Below are positions 55,130-62,635 of a stretch of DNA of 64,000 nucleotides, one piece after another. A program made the position numbers and the translations under genes. The number at the start of each line of letters is the position of its first letter. Position 1 is the first letter of the stretch. The stretch spans positions 346,848 to 410,847 of the forward strand of contig JAUIFE010000004.1 of NCBI GenBank assembly GCA_030429565.1, given 5' to 3'. Source of the stretch: Holophagae bacterium. Lineage in GTDB: Bacteria > Acidobacteriota > Holophagae > Acanthopleuribacterales > Acanthopleuribacteraceae. The notes beneath the pieces are model-generated. The model did no database searches. It was not told the origin of the DNA and saw only the letters and a program-made list of their open reading frames with translations.

Positions 55130-56390
55130 AACCGGCGTTGGCGCTGCAAACGGTTTCTGTGGCTGCGATTGTTGGTTCCTGCTTGACGTGCCAGACGCGG
55201 GCCAAGGCGATGGCGGCGATCCAGATGAGGGCACCGATGCCGCCGATGCCGAGCCAGAGCTGGTCGGTAGGTACCCGTTTCATGATCCACAAGCCGAGCG
55301 GTGGGCCGACGAGTAAACCCACCGAGGCACAAGCGGTGTAGACGCCCATGTACTCGCCGGTTTTTGCGCCGGCGCGTTCTGCGACCAAGGTGTTGGAGAA
55401 CGGCAGCGACAGCATTTCACCGAAGGTCATCACCAACACGCAGACGCAGACCCAGCCGAAGGAGGTGCCGAGCATGAGGAGCGTGAAGCCCAGGGCGAAG
55501 AGGAACGAGCCGATGCCGAACAGACGCACGTGGTTGAAACGGTCGACGCTGTGGACGAGCGGCATTTCCAGTAACAGGATGGCGACGGAGCTTACGGAGA
55601 ACACCATGCCGATCATGCGCTCGGAGAACACCAAATCCTGTTTCAGGTACAGCGGGAAGGTGCTGAAGAATTGGAAAATCATGATGAAAAAGAGGGTGAC
55701 CAACAGCATCAGCGCCATGAAGGGGCCGTCACGGAACGGTGAACCTTGGGCTTTGCCGGCAGCGGTGGTTTCGGCGCTGGGTTTGGCATTGGCCGGGGCG
55801 TGGTTGAAGAACCAGCGGACCATCAGCATGAACGCGATACCGGCGGAGATGCAGGTCAAGCCGTCGACGATGAAGATGAGGTTGTAATCCGCTTCGGCGA
55901 GATAGCCGCCGACGGCCGGACCGATGCCCATCCCCAAGGTGCCGGCCAAGCGCAGGATCGTGAAAGAACGGGTGCGGTTGGCGGGTTGGGCGTTTTCGGC
56001 GACGGCGGTCATGATGGCGGGTCGAAAGGCATCGGCGAGCAGGCTGATCAGAAAACAGCCGACGGTTAAGGCGGCAAAGCCTTCCAGAAGCAGGAAGCCG
56101 AGGAAACCGAAACCGGAACCAAACAGCGCGAGGGTCATGATGCGGGTTGCGCCAAAACGCTCAGCCAGACGGCCGCCCAGGTAGGAACCAAGGACGGAGC
56201 CGAAGCCGAAAGCGAGCAGTAACACGGCGGCCTGATCTTCATTGAGGCCGCGGCTCTGGGTGAGGAATAAGGTCAAGAAGGGGAGGACCATGGTGCCGGC
56301 GCGGTTGACCAGCAGCACAATCGCCAAAATCCAAACGGCGCGAGAAACGCCTTTATAGGTGTCGCGGTACCAATGTAAAAAAGATCTCAT
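55128..56390 (-). CDS. MFS transporter
   Basis: 420 residues, twelve membrane helices in two halves with a longer polar loop between helices 6 and 7 (about 195-215). The loop 2-3 signature of the major facilitator superfamily is present as GGRLAERFGATR (about 73-84). The N-terminus (YKGVSRAVWILAIVLLVNRAG) matches the drug-efflux type H+ antiporters of this size. Substrate unknown. Single gene; its stop is 1 nt from the T-run of the terminator. Confidence 0.88.
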   Translation of the reverse strand: MRSFLHWYRDTYKGVSRAVWILAIVLLVNRAGTMVLPFLTLFLTQSRGLNEDQAAVLLLAFGFGSVLGSYLGGRLAERFGATRIMTLALFGSGFGFLGFLLLEGFAALTVGCFLISLLADAFRPAIMTAVAENAQPANRTRSFTILRLAGTLGMGIGPAVGGYLAEADYNLIFIVDGLTCISAGIAFMLMVRWFFNHAPANAKPSAETTAAGKAQGSPFRDGPFMALMLLVTLFFIMIFQFFSTFPLYLKQDLVFSERMIGMVFSVSSVAILLLEMPLVHSVDRFNHVRLFGIGSFLFALGFTLLMLGTSFGWVCVCVLVMTFGEMLSLPFSNTLVAERAGAKTGEYMGVYTACASVGLLVGPPLGLWIMKRVPTDQLWLGIGGIGALIWIAAIALARVWHVKQEPTIAATETVCSANAG

Positions 56391-56719
56391 AACTCACCCC
56401 AAGGTGGTGCCATACGGTTGTCGCGTTGCAGAGACGCGGGTTAACGATTGCCCCACGGTCCTTGTACGGTAAACCGCCGACGGAAGGTGCAAGATACATC
56501 CTTAGCGGTCAAAGTGCCATGGGTTTTTAGCGAGTCACCACCGTCGGCGGTGAAACCAGACGGTGGGTGGGGGCAAAGCAAGTGACGCGCCAACCCTTCG
56601 TATAAAGTGAAAAGGTTGGGGCGCAGGCGTCGGGCGCTGCGAAACAATCGCTGCGGGTGGTTTGGATCAAATTTAGATATCAATTTGGATCGTATTATAT
56701 CTATGTGAATAGGGTTCTT

Positions 56720-56752
56720 TGCCGTGTCGGCACAAATGTCGGCACGCCGACA
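56720..56752. promoter_or_regulatory. Two palindromes in the leader of the vWA operon
   Basis: TGCCG-TGT-CGGCA (56720-56732) and TGTCGGC-AC-GCCGACA (56737-56752) share TGTCGGCA and follow an AT-rich, promoter-like stretch (TCGTATTATATC, about 56690-56701). They could be operators for the operon at 57007. The rest of 56391-57006 shows no gene. Confidence 0.45.
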
Positions 56753-57006
56753 ACGCTTTTGTTACCGTTTTGTCCGTCACTTTGTGGTACTCAATTTTTT
56801 AAGCACTTGGTTTTATTGGCGCTTGTTTCACGTTGGGGCTTTTCTTAGTCGCGATGAACTACTTTTGGCATCGGCCGTGCTATGTCCTGCTGTGCCGAAT
56901 GTGGGTCTTCTAACGCGACTTCCGAACACAGGCTTTGACTCCTCTCGTTGCGCGTCGCGACCCTTCACCCCATTCGGCTTCTTATCTTTTCCTCAGGGAG
57001 GGCGCC

Positions 57007-58395
57007 ATGGATGTCGAACAAACCGCTTGCGAAGATTTGGCCTTGTTTTTTAACGCGTGCATGGCCGCGACCCGTCCCGCCCAAGGGGTTAGCTTGCGCC
57101 GTCAGGCCAATCGCGGCGTTTATTTCTTGCATCGTTACGTGTGCTGTAATTATCGCGATCTTTATTTGCGTGTGTTGGCGTTGCCGATCAACGACTTCAA
57201 CCGCTTATTGGTCGTGCGTAATTTGTTGACCCATGCACGCGGTGTGACCTTTGAACAACGCCGCTTGGAAAACCAATTGATCACCCAGGTGTTGCCGTTT
57301 ATGCCCGCCAACCGCGTGTATCGCTGTTTTTTGGATATCTGTCAAAGCGGGGTTAACAACCGCCGCACGCGCGCGGTCATGCAGGCTTACATTAACGGTC
57401 GCCCCGATTTGGCCTTTCACGCGGTTAAGTATCGCGGCAAATTGAAGCGCATCATTCGCCACATTCATATGAAGGTGCCGGCTGAGATTTACGATTACTT
57501 GCAACGCGGCGCGACGGCGCGTGAACGGTGGGAAACGCCGTTGTTTGATCGTATCCGCTTGGTTCATTACCAAAAGAGTGGGCTTTACGACTTGCCGTTT
57601 GCCGTTGCTGAAACGCTTGCCGACAGGTTTGGCGTGCCGCGTGCGCGTTTGCTTGAACGGATGAAGGAGCGGTTGACCGCCAAGGAAACGGTTCGGTTGA
57701 ACAACACCATGACGCGCGAAAAAGTGCGCCATGCCGATGCCATGGCCTCGGCGCCGTTGTTAACCGTAGCCAACGCCGCCCTGGCTTTGCCGCCTTCCGA
57801 GCGAGGTCGCTTTGACCGTTTGCTGGCACAGGCAGCGGCGCGTACCGCCGCCAAGGTGCAGCGCCGTTATGGGCGGGTGGCGTTGGTGATTGATAACAGC
57901 GATTCCAGTTATCGGCGCAATGAGCCGTCCACGCGGACGCTGCCGCTCGCTTTGGCGTTGGCGTATGTGTTGCCACATTGTAGTCAATCCGTTTCGTTGT
58001 TTTGGAGCAGTGCGCCGAATGCAACGTTGATGGTTGAACCACGCGGTGTCAGCAATCTCGCCTTGCCGTTGATTGATGCGTTGCAAACGAAACCCGATAC
58101 AGTGCTGATTGTGTCGGACGGTCGTGAAAACAGCATGCGTGGCGGCGCCGATTTGGCGGTGCAAGTGGCCCACAAGCAATCCGGCTCAGGTCGCAAGGTT
58201 CAGGTCATCCATTTGAATCCGACCTTTAACGATCAGGACTTTGAGCCGCAACACCTTGGACCGCATATCACCACGGTAGGCATGCGCGACCCGGCCTTTT
58301 TGGATTTCGCGATGGAAGTGGCGGCGTTCCAAGAGGGTTTGCTTTCTTTAAAAGGAATACACCATTATTTATCGCAATGGGTGGCGGCCGCCTAG
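57007..58395 (+). CDS. TROVE/Ro-like protein: helical domain plus vWA domain
   Basis: 462 residues from ATG 57007, with GGGAGGG upstream. Residues 1-260 are basic and helical with HEAT-like units (RQANRGVYFLHRYVCCNY, LLTHARGVTFEQRRL, NQLITQVLPFMPANRVYR). Residues about 285-450 form a von Willebrand A domain with the metal site DNSDS (296-300, DxSxS) and SDG (Asp371). Helical ring plus vWA is the plan of Ro60/TROVE proteins, which bind Y RNAs and damaged RNA. The match is structural and by motif only; the TROVE domain itself is not certain. It is followed 27 nt later by a gene that seems its partner. Confidence 0.6.
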   Translation: MDVEQTACEDLALFFNACMAATRPAQGVSLRRQANRGVYFLHRYVCCNYRDLYLRVLALPINDFNRLLVVRNLLTHARGVTFEQRRLENQLITQVLPFMPANRVYRCFLDICQSGVNNRRTRAVMQAYINGRPDLAFHAVKYRGKLKRIIRHIHMKVPAEIYDYLQRGATARERWETPLFDRIRLVHYQKSGLYDLPFAVAETLADRFGVPRARLLERMKERLTAKETVRLNNTMTREKVRHADAMASAPLLTVANAALALPPSERGRFDRLLAQAAARTAAKVQRRYGRVALVIDNSDSSYRRNEPSTRTLPLALALAYVLPHCSQSVSLFWSSAPNATLMVEPRGVSNLALPLIDALQTKPDTVLIVSDGRENSMRGGADLAVQVAHKQSGSGRKVQVIHLNPTFNDQDFEPQHLGPHITTVGMRDPAFLDFAMEVAAFQEGLLSLKGIHHYLSQWVAAA

Positions 58396-58422
58396 GTGGC
58401 GACAAGGGCCCGGAGGTGTCTT

Positions 58423-59487
58423 GTGAAATTAAAACCTGAATTAGAAGCTGTTGAACTAGAGGCACTTACCGGCTTGAACACGGCGGGTAATCAGGACGTA
58501 GAACACCTGACGATGGTGGCCTTGAAACGCGATCAGCCGTTGGCGTTGGGGGCGATGTTGGCCGATGGTGCCGACCGGCGCGGTCCCTTTATTCGTCCTC
58601 AGGGATTGATGTACACCAACGACGACCCTTCCGTAAACTGTTTGGAGACCCATCTATTTATGGATCCGAACCGTTTGGGTGACGACATCGCCGGTACGGC
58701 CTATTGGCATTATGCTGAAGCGGCGCGCGTGCATCAGCTATTTATGGATCTTTACCCGTTTGAGCGTCGACCGCTGCCGTTTGCCTCGGTGTCGGGTCCT
58801 TCGCGCAAAAACCCCTACGAACGTACGATTGCCCGTTACCAGGAGATCTTTAACCAATTTGAAGTGGTCGAGGGCCAAGTCGGCGCATTGTTTTTAGTGA
58901 ATGATCGATTGGTTGGGGTTTTGGTGGTGCCGGATCCGGAAACCTATCGCAAGATACACCCCTTCCTTTTAGGTGACGTGATCTTCCAAACCTGGACCTT
59001 TTGGGCTTATCACCCAAGACCCGAGCCGGCTCGGGTCTCAGTCAAGGCCGAGGAGGTAAACGACTTGGCATGTTTGAAACAGCGTTTATTGCAGGATGAT
59101 CGCGAAACCAACGAGATTTTGCCGCTGTATGCCGAAGCCACGCTTGGCACCTTGCTCACCGGGCCGGGGGGGTTGGTTGATTCGTGCCCCAAGGTCCCGG
59201 CAGAGCGTCGCTTGCGGGCCTGTTCCTTTATCAGTGCGCCCTCGGGCCAGGATCGTTTTATCGGTGAATTGATACGCGATCGAGCGGGCAGCCTTGTTTA
59301 TTTCAAAAGTACGGCGATGGATGCCAAGTTGCGCAAACGGGTTGCGCTGTACGAGGCGATACACGAAGCCTGTTGGCAGATGTCGTTGCTGTTGAAGCAA
59401 CAGAACTGGACGCCGATGCAATGGTGGTCGCGTTGTTACGATGCCGGCTGTACCTTTTTGGATCGCGAAAAGTGGTTAAAACCCTAA
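58423..59487 (+). CDS. Hypothetical protein, partner of the vWA gene
   Basis: 354 residues from GTG 58423, with GGAGG six bases upstream. No signal peptide or helices. It begins VKLKPELEAVELEALTGLNT, with segments TAGNQDVEHLTMVALKRDQP and RPQGLMYTNDDPSVNCLETH. Several Trp and Cys residues lie near the C-terminus (MQWWSRCYDAGCTFLDR). The N-terminal part recalls ARPP-type domains found with RNA-repair genes, but I cannot confirm this. Close spacing suggests it works with the vWA protein. Confidence 0.6.
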   Translation: MKLKPELEAVELEALTGLNTAGNQDVEHLTMVALKRDQPLALGAMLADGADRRGPFIRPQGLMYTNDDPSVNCLETHLFMDPNRLGDDIAGTAYWHYAEAARVHQLFMDLYPFERRPLPFASVSGPSRKNPYERTIARYQEIFNQFEVVEGQVGALFLVNDRLVGVLVVPDPETYRKIHPFLLGDVIFQTWTFWAYHPRPEPARVSVKAEEVNDLACLKQRLLQDDRETNEILPLYAEATLGTLLTGPGGLVDSCPKVPAERRLRACSFISAPSGQDRFIGELIRDRAGSLVYFKSTAMDAKLRKRVALYEAIHEACWQMSLLLKQQNWTPMQWWSRCYDAGCTFLDREKWLKP

Positions 59488-59667
59488 GCTTCGGCGGGGG
59501 CGGGTCGCCCTTTTTGGCGGCGAACAACGCCGGCAAGGGACGGCGCCCGCCCCCGATCTAGCTCGAGCCCGTGATAATTTTCAAGCGACGGCGTTGCTTC
59601 CGTCGTGTCGACGCGTCGGCTCGGGTATAATCGGGGCATGCCACTCTCAAACAGGAAGGAGCCATTT

Positions 59668-60111
59668 ATGGTTGAAAGTTTTGTAAACGAACTGTCCGGA
59701 CGCCAAAAACGTTGGTTCGCGCACGCTATTGGCGGCATGATCTCGGCCGACGGCAAAGTTGCCGACGCGGAAAAAGAGTATCTGCGCGAAGCGGTATCCT
59801 TTTTAGAAGATACCAAGGACGTTACCGAGATTTTGCACGAGGTGGATCAGGGTTCGTTGCCGGAGCTCAAGCCGCTGGCCGTTGGCCGTGAGCTGGGTTT
59901 CCACATGTTGTCGACGCTGGTGGTGATTGCCAACGCCGACCGTGAGTTGAGCGATGCCGAAGTCGCGTACCTGCGCAAAATCGGCACCTTGCTGGAGTTC
60001 CCGAATGATTTCGTTGAAGAAGTTGTGCAATGGGCGCAAACGCTGGTAAAAGCGGCGGCCGAAGAGCACCGTTTGGCGCAACGCGCCATGTCGTTGGCGA
60101 TGGGCGAATAG
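59668..60111 (+). CDS. TerB-like helical protein
   Basis: 147 residues from ATG 59668 with AGGAAGGA upstream. It shows the TerB-type repeat of helices with acidic loops: HAIGGMISADGKVADAEKEY (about 28-47) and VVIANADRELSDAEVAYLRK (about 88-107). The D-G-x-x...E pattern is that of TerB/DjlA N-terminal-type domains linked to metal binding or stress response. No tellurite genes are nearby. Probably its own transcript; a hairpin follows the stop. Confidence 0.72.
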   Translation: MVESFVNELSGRQKRWFAHAIGGMISADGKVADAEKEYLREAVSFLEDTKDVTEILHEVDQGSLPELKPLAVGRELGFHMLSTLVVIANADRELSDAEVAYLRKIGTLLEFPNDFVEEVVQWAQTLVKAAAEEHRLAQRAMSLAMGE

Positions 60112-60130
60112 CCGTCTCACGCCGAGACAG

Positions 60131-60156
60131 GGGAGGCGCCCGGCGGGCGACCTCCC
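60131..60156 (+). terminator. Hairpin after the TerB-like gene
   Basis: GGGAGG-CGCCC-GGC-GGGCG-A-CCTCCC, an 11-bp stem 20 nt after the stop. Followed only by GTTGTTTGT, so the terminator is weak. Confidence 0.6.
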
Positions 60157-60351
60157 GTTGTTTGTAAAAATATACGGATACCGGAAAAAAGTGCGCGAGC
60201 ACAACAAAGCTGAAAGCAATCGCTCCTGGTGCTTTTCAAGTGGTTGAGAAAATGATGGGCTTGGGTTAAATTAGGCAACTTTGACACCCTTCCTTACGTT
60301 TTTCAGCTACAATGACAGCTTCCTCAACCACATCGCCATAGGAGCAGTATT

Positions 60352-60753
60352 ATGGTTAGAAAGAAGGCCTTAGCGGCCCTTCTCCTCGCTTTCATGCCCG
60401 TGCTGTTGATGGCGCAGCGCATCCAGCCGATATTGGAACCCACGATTATGGTAAAAGCCGACGTTTCCGATATTGACGTGAAAAAGGTGATTGAGCGGAC
60501 TTTGTTAACGCGCGGATGGCGCCTGTTAACACTTGAAGACAACGAGATAACCGCTCGTTACCAAATGCGTGCCATGAGCACCGACATCAAAATTAACTTT
60601 GATCGTGAGAAGATCCTCATTAAATATATGCGTAGCGACAACCTCAAGTTTAAAGAGAAGCGCGACGGCGCTAGAATGATTCATCGCGATTACAACACTT
60701 GGATCAACGAGATCCACAGCGACATCGACCACGCATTAAGTATGTGGCGCTGA
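60352..60753 (+). CDS. Secreted hypothetical protein
   Basis: 133 residues with a signal peptide (KKALAALLLAFMPVLLMAQ). The mature part is small and basic (DVKKVIERTLLTRGWRLLTL, ITARYQMRAMSTDIKINFDR). Helix then strands of this kind occur in small periplasmic 'DUF'-type lipoproteins, but no lipobox Cys is present. Family unknown. Confidence 0.7.
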   Translation: MVRKKALAALLLAFMPVLLMAQRIQPILEPTIMVKADVSDIDVKKVIERTLLTRGWRLLTLEDNEITARYQMRAMSTDIKINFDREKILIKYMRSDNLKFKEKRDGARMIHRDYNTWINEIHSDIDHALSMWR

Positions 60754-60817
60754 CGCCGCACCCGTTGATTGTCGCCGACCGTTTACTTTGCAGCGTTACC
60801 TTACAGGGGGTCTGATT

Positions 60818-61321
60818 ATGCGTTTTCTGTTTTGCTTGTTACTCGGCACTTGTTTTTTCACCGGCACCACCGTTGCCGGCGATATTGACACCATTGTGGT
60901 CCCCGAAACGGTGCCCTACGCCAAGGGTTTGATCGTTCGTGGCAAAACTAAGGAAGAGTGCCGCCTGGAAAAACGCATTGCCGACGACATCATGCGCCAC
61001 GTAGGTCACGTATACAAAACCGTCCTTACCAAGAAACCCAAAAAGGGCAAGTACCACGTGTTAACCGTTGAAATTAACGATGTGTTTGGTGCCGGCGGCG
61101 GTGGCTGGAGTGGTCCCAAACACGTGGAGATCACCGGCAAGTTGCTCGACCACAAAGGCAAAATGGTCGGTTCGTTCCGCGGCCGTCGCACTTCCTCGGC
61201 GGGTTTCACCGCACTGAAGGGCACCTGTTCGATGCTGCACAAGTGCTCGAAAGCACTGGGCAAAGACGTTACCAAATGGTTGGGGAACCCCACACCGAAC
61301 TCATTCCTTGGCGAAGAGTAA
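60818..61321 (+). CDS. Secreted hypothetical protein
   Basis: 167 residues from ATG 60818 (GGGGG upstream). Signal peptide FLFCLLLGTCFFTGTTVA. The mature part has HVLTVEINDVFGAGGGGWSG, a glycine-rich turn then HVEITGKLLDHKGKMVGSF, and a pair of cysteines (GTCSMLHKCSKAL). It may be a periplasmic beta-sandwich. It is 64 nt after the previous secreted protein and probably co-transcribed. Family unknown. Confidence 0.7.
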   Translation: MRFLFCLLLGTCFFTGTTVAGDIDTIVVPETVPYAKGLIVRGKTKEECRLEKRIADDIMRHVGHVYKTVLTKKPKKGKYHVLTVEINDVFGAGGGGWSGPKHVEITGKLLDHKGKMVGSFRGRRTSSAGFTALKGTCSMLHKCSKALGKDVTKWLGNPTPNSFLGEE

Positions 61322-61345
61322 CCCCGCTTAACTAGGTACCTGCCC

Positions 61346-61921
61346 TTGTCCGTCAAACCTTGGTCTCTGTTAATTAAAGCCGTCGCCGTGTTGGTGTCGG
61401 CGCTGTACCCGTTGGTCGTTTTTTGGGGCCTGCAACACTGGGACGCGCGTTTTTTGGTGCTGTTGCTGTGTGTACCGTTGCTCTTGCGTTTGGTGTTTCG
61501 CCGTCACGGTGACGGTGCTTTACCCTTGGCGGCAACGATGACGGCCTTGGCGGCGGTGGTGTGGTTAACCGGACGCGGCGACGCCGTGCTTTACCAGCCG
61601 GTCGCCATTAACGCGGTTTTGTTGTCGACCTTTGCCGCCACCTTAAAGCGTCCGCCCACCATGATTGAACGGTTTGCCCGTCTGCAGGAACCCGACTTGC
61701 CGCCCGAGGGCGTCGTTTATTGTCGTAAGGTGACCCTCGTCTGGTGCGCCTTCTTTGCCGGCAACGGCGCGCTGGCGCTTTTTACCGCAGTTTACGGAAA
61801 CCTTGAACTGTGGACCCTTTATAATGGCTTGATTAGTTACGGTTTGATCGGGTTGCTTTTTGGCGTGGAGTGGTTGGTGCGGCTTCGCTTTAAACGTCGT
61901 CTCAAACAGGAGACCCCGTAA
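61346..61921 (+). CDS. COG4648-like membrane protein
   Basis: 191 residues from TTG 61346. About six helices (LLIKAVAVLVSALYPLVVFW, FLVLLLCVPLLLRLVF and others), with conserved-looking FAATLKRPPTMIERFARLQE in the central loop. Small proteins of this kind occur between glycolipid/LolA genes in aryl-polyene and related clusters. Here the LolA-like and MMPL genes follow at once, which supports it. Exact role unknown; probably lipid transport or maturation. Confidence 0.7.
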   Translation: MSVKPWSLLIKAVAVLVSALYPLVVFWGLQHWDARFLVLLLCVPLLLRLVFRRHGDGALPLAATMTALAAVVWLTGRGDAVLYQPVAINAVLLSTFAATLKRPPTMIERFARLQEPDLPPEGVVYCRKVTLVWCAFFAGNGALALFTAVYGNLELWTLYNGLISYGLIGLLFGVEWLVRLRFKRRLKQETP

Positions 61922-61951
61922 ACCCGCCGCAGGTTCCAGAAAGGTGGATGT

Positions 61952-62635
61952 TTGAATTTTGGTGCTTTGCGCCGGCGTTGCCCGGCTTCGTTTTTGTTTT
62001 TGGTTTTATTGGCGCCCATCCCGCTGTGGGCGCAAGCGCCGGATGCTTTGATGGCCACGCCGGTCGCCCTCGATAATCCCGCCTTAACCGCCGTCACCGA
62101 ACGCATGCAGCAAAGCCCGGTGATTCGCGCCCGCTTCGAACAGGAAAAAATCATTAAAGCCCTGCGGCGGCCGCTGCGCTCGTCCGGGCGCTTTTTGTTC
62201 GCGCGTGATCACGGTCTGCATTGGCACACGCTGCAACCCTTTGACAGCCAATTGGTGATTACCGGCAAAGGCATGCTGCAGAAGGAAAACGGCGAAACCA
62301 CGCTCGATATCAATGTAGAAGAACGGCCGGTGGTGCATTCTTTTACCAAGGTTTTTTTGGCGCTGTTTGCCGGCAACAAAGAGACACTCGGCAAAACCTT
62401 CGATCTTTACATGATCCAGGAAGGCGATCACTGGTGGCTGGGTTTGAAACCCAAGCAACGCTTGCTCAAAAAGGTCATGGACCACATTAAACTCAAGGGT
62501 AGCGCTCATCTCGAGGAAATCCATTTTGTCGAAACCGGCGGCAACGAAACCGTAATGAAACTGAGTGCCATCACGGTGGATCCCCCCAAGCTGACGGAAG
62601 AAGAAGCGGCGTTGCTGCAGGTTTCCGGTGGTTAA
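61952..62635 (+). CDS. LolA-like periplasmic lipoprotein carrier
   Basis: 227 residues from TTG 61952. Signal peptide (LFLVLLAPIPLWA). The mature domain has RARFEQEKIIKALRRPLRSS and GRFLFARDHGLHWHTLQPFD, the LolA opening, then ITGKGMLQKENGETTLDI. LolA proteins carry lipidated molecules across the periplasm. Homologues in aryl-polyene-type clusters carry the polyene lipid. Its stop overlaps the next start (TAATG). Confidence 0.82.
   Translation: MNFGALRRRCPASFLFLVLLAPIPLWAQAPDALMATPVALDNPALTAVTERMQQSPVIRARFEQEKIIKALRRPLRSSGRFLFARDHGLHWHTLQPFDSQLVITGKGMLQKENGETTLDINVEERPVVHSFTKVFLALFAGNKETLGKTFDLYMIQEGDHWWLGLKPKQRLLKKVMDHIKLKGSAHLEEIHFVETGGNETVMKLSAITVDPPKLTEEEAALLQVSGG

Noticed and set aside
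56441-56683. 80-codon minus frame upstream of the MFS gene
   Set aside because: No start site and no homology-like pattern; probably leader sequence.
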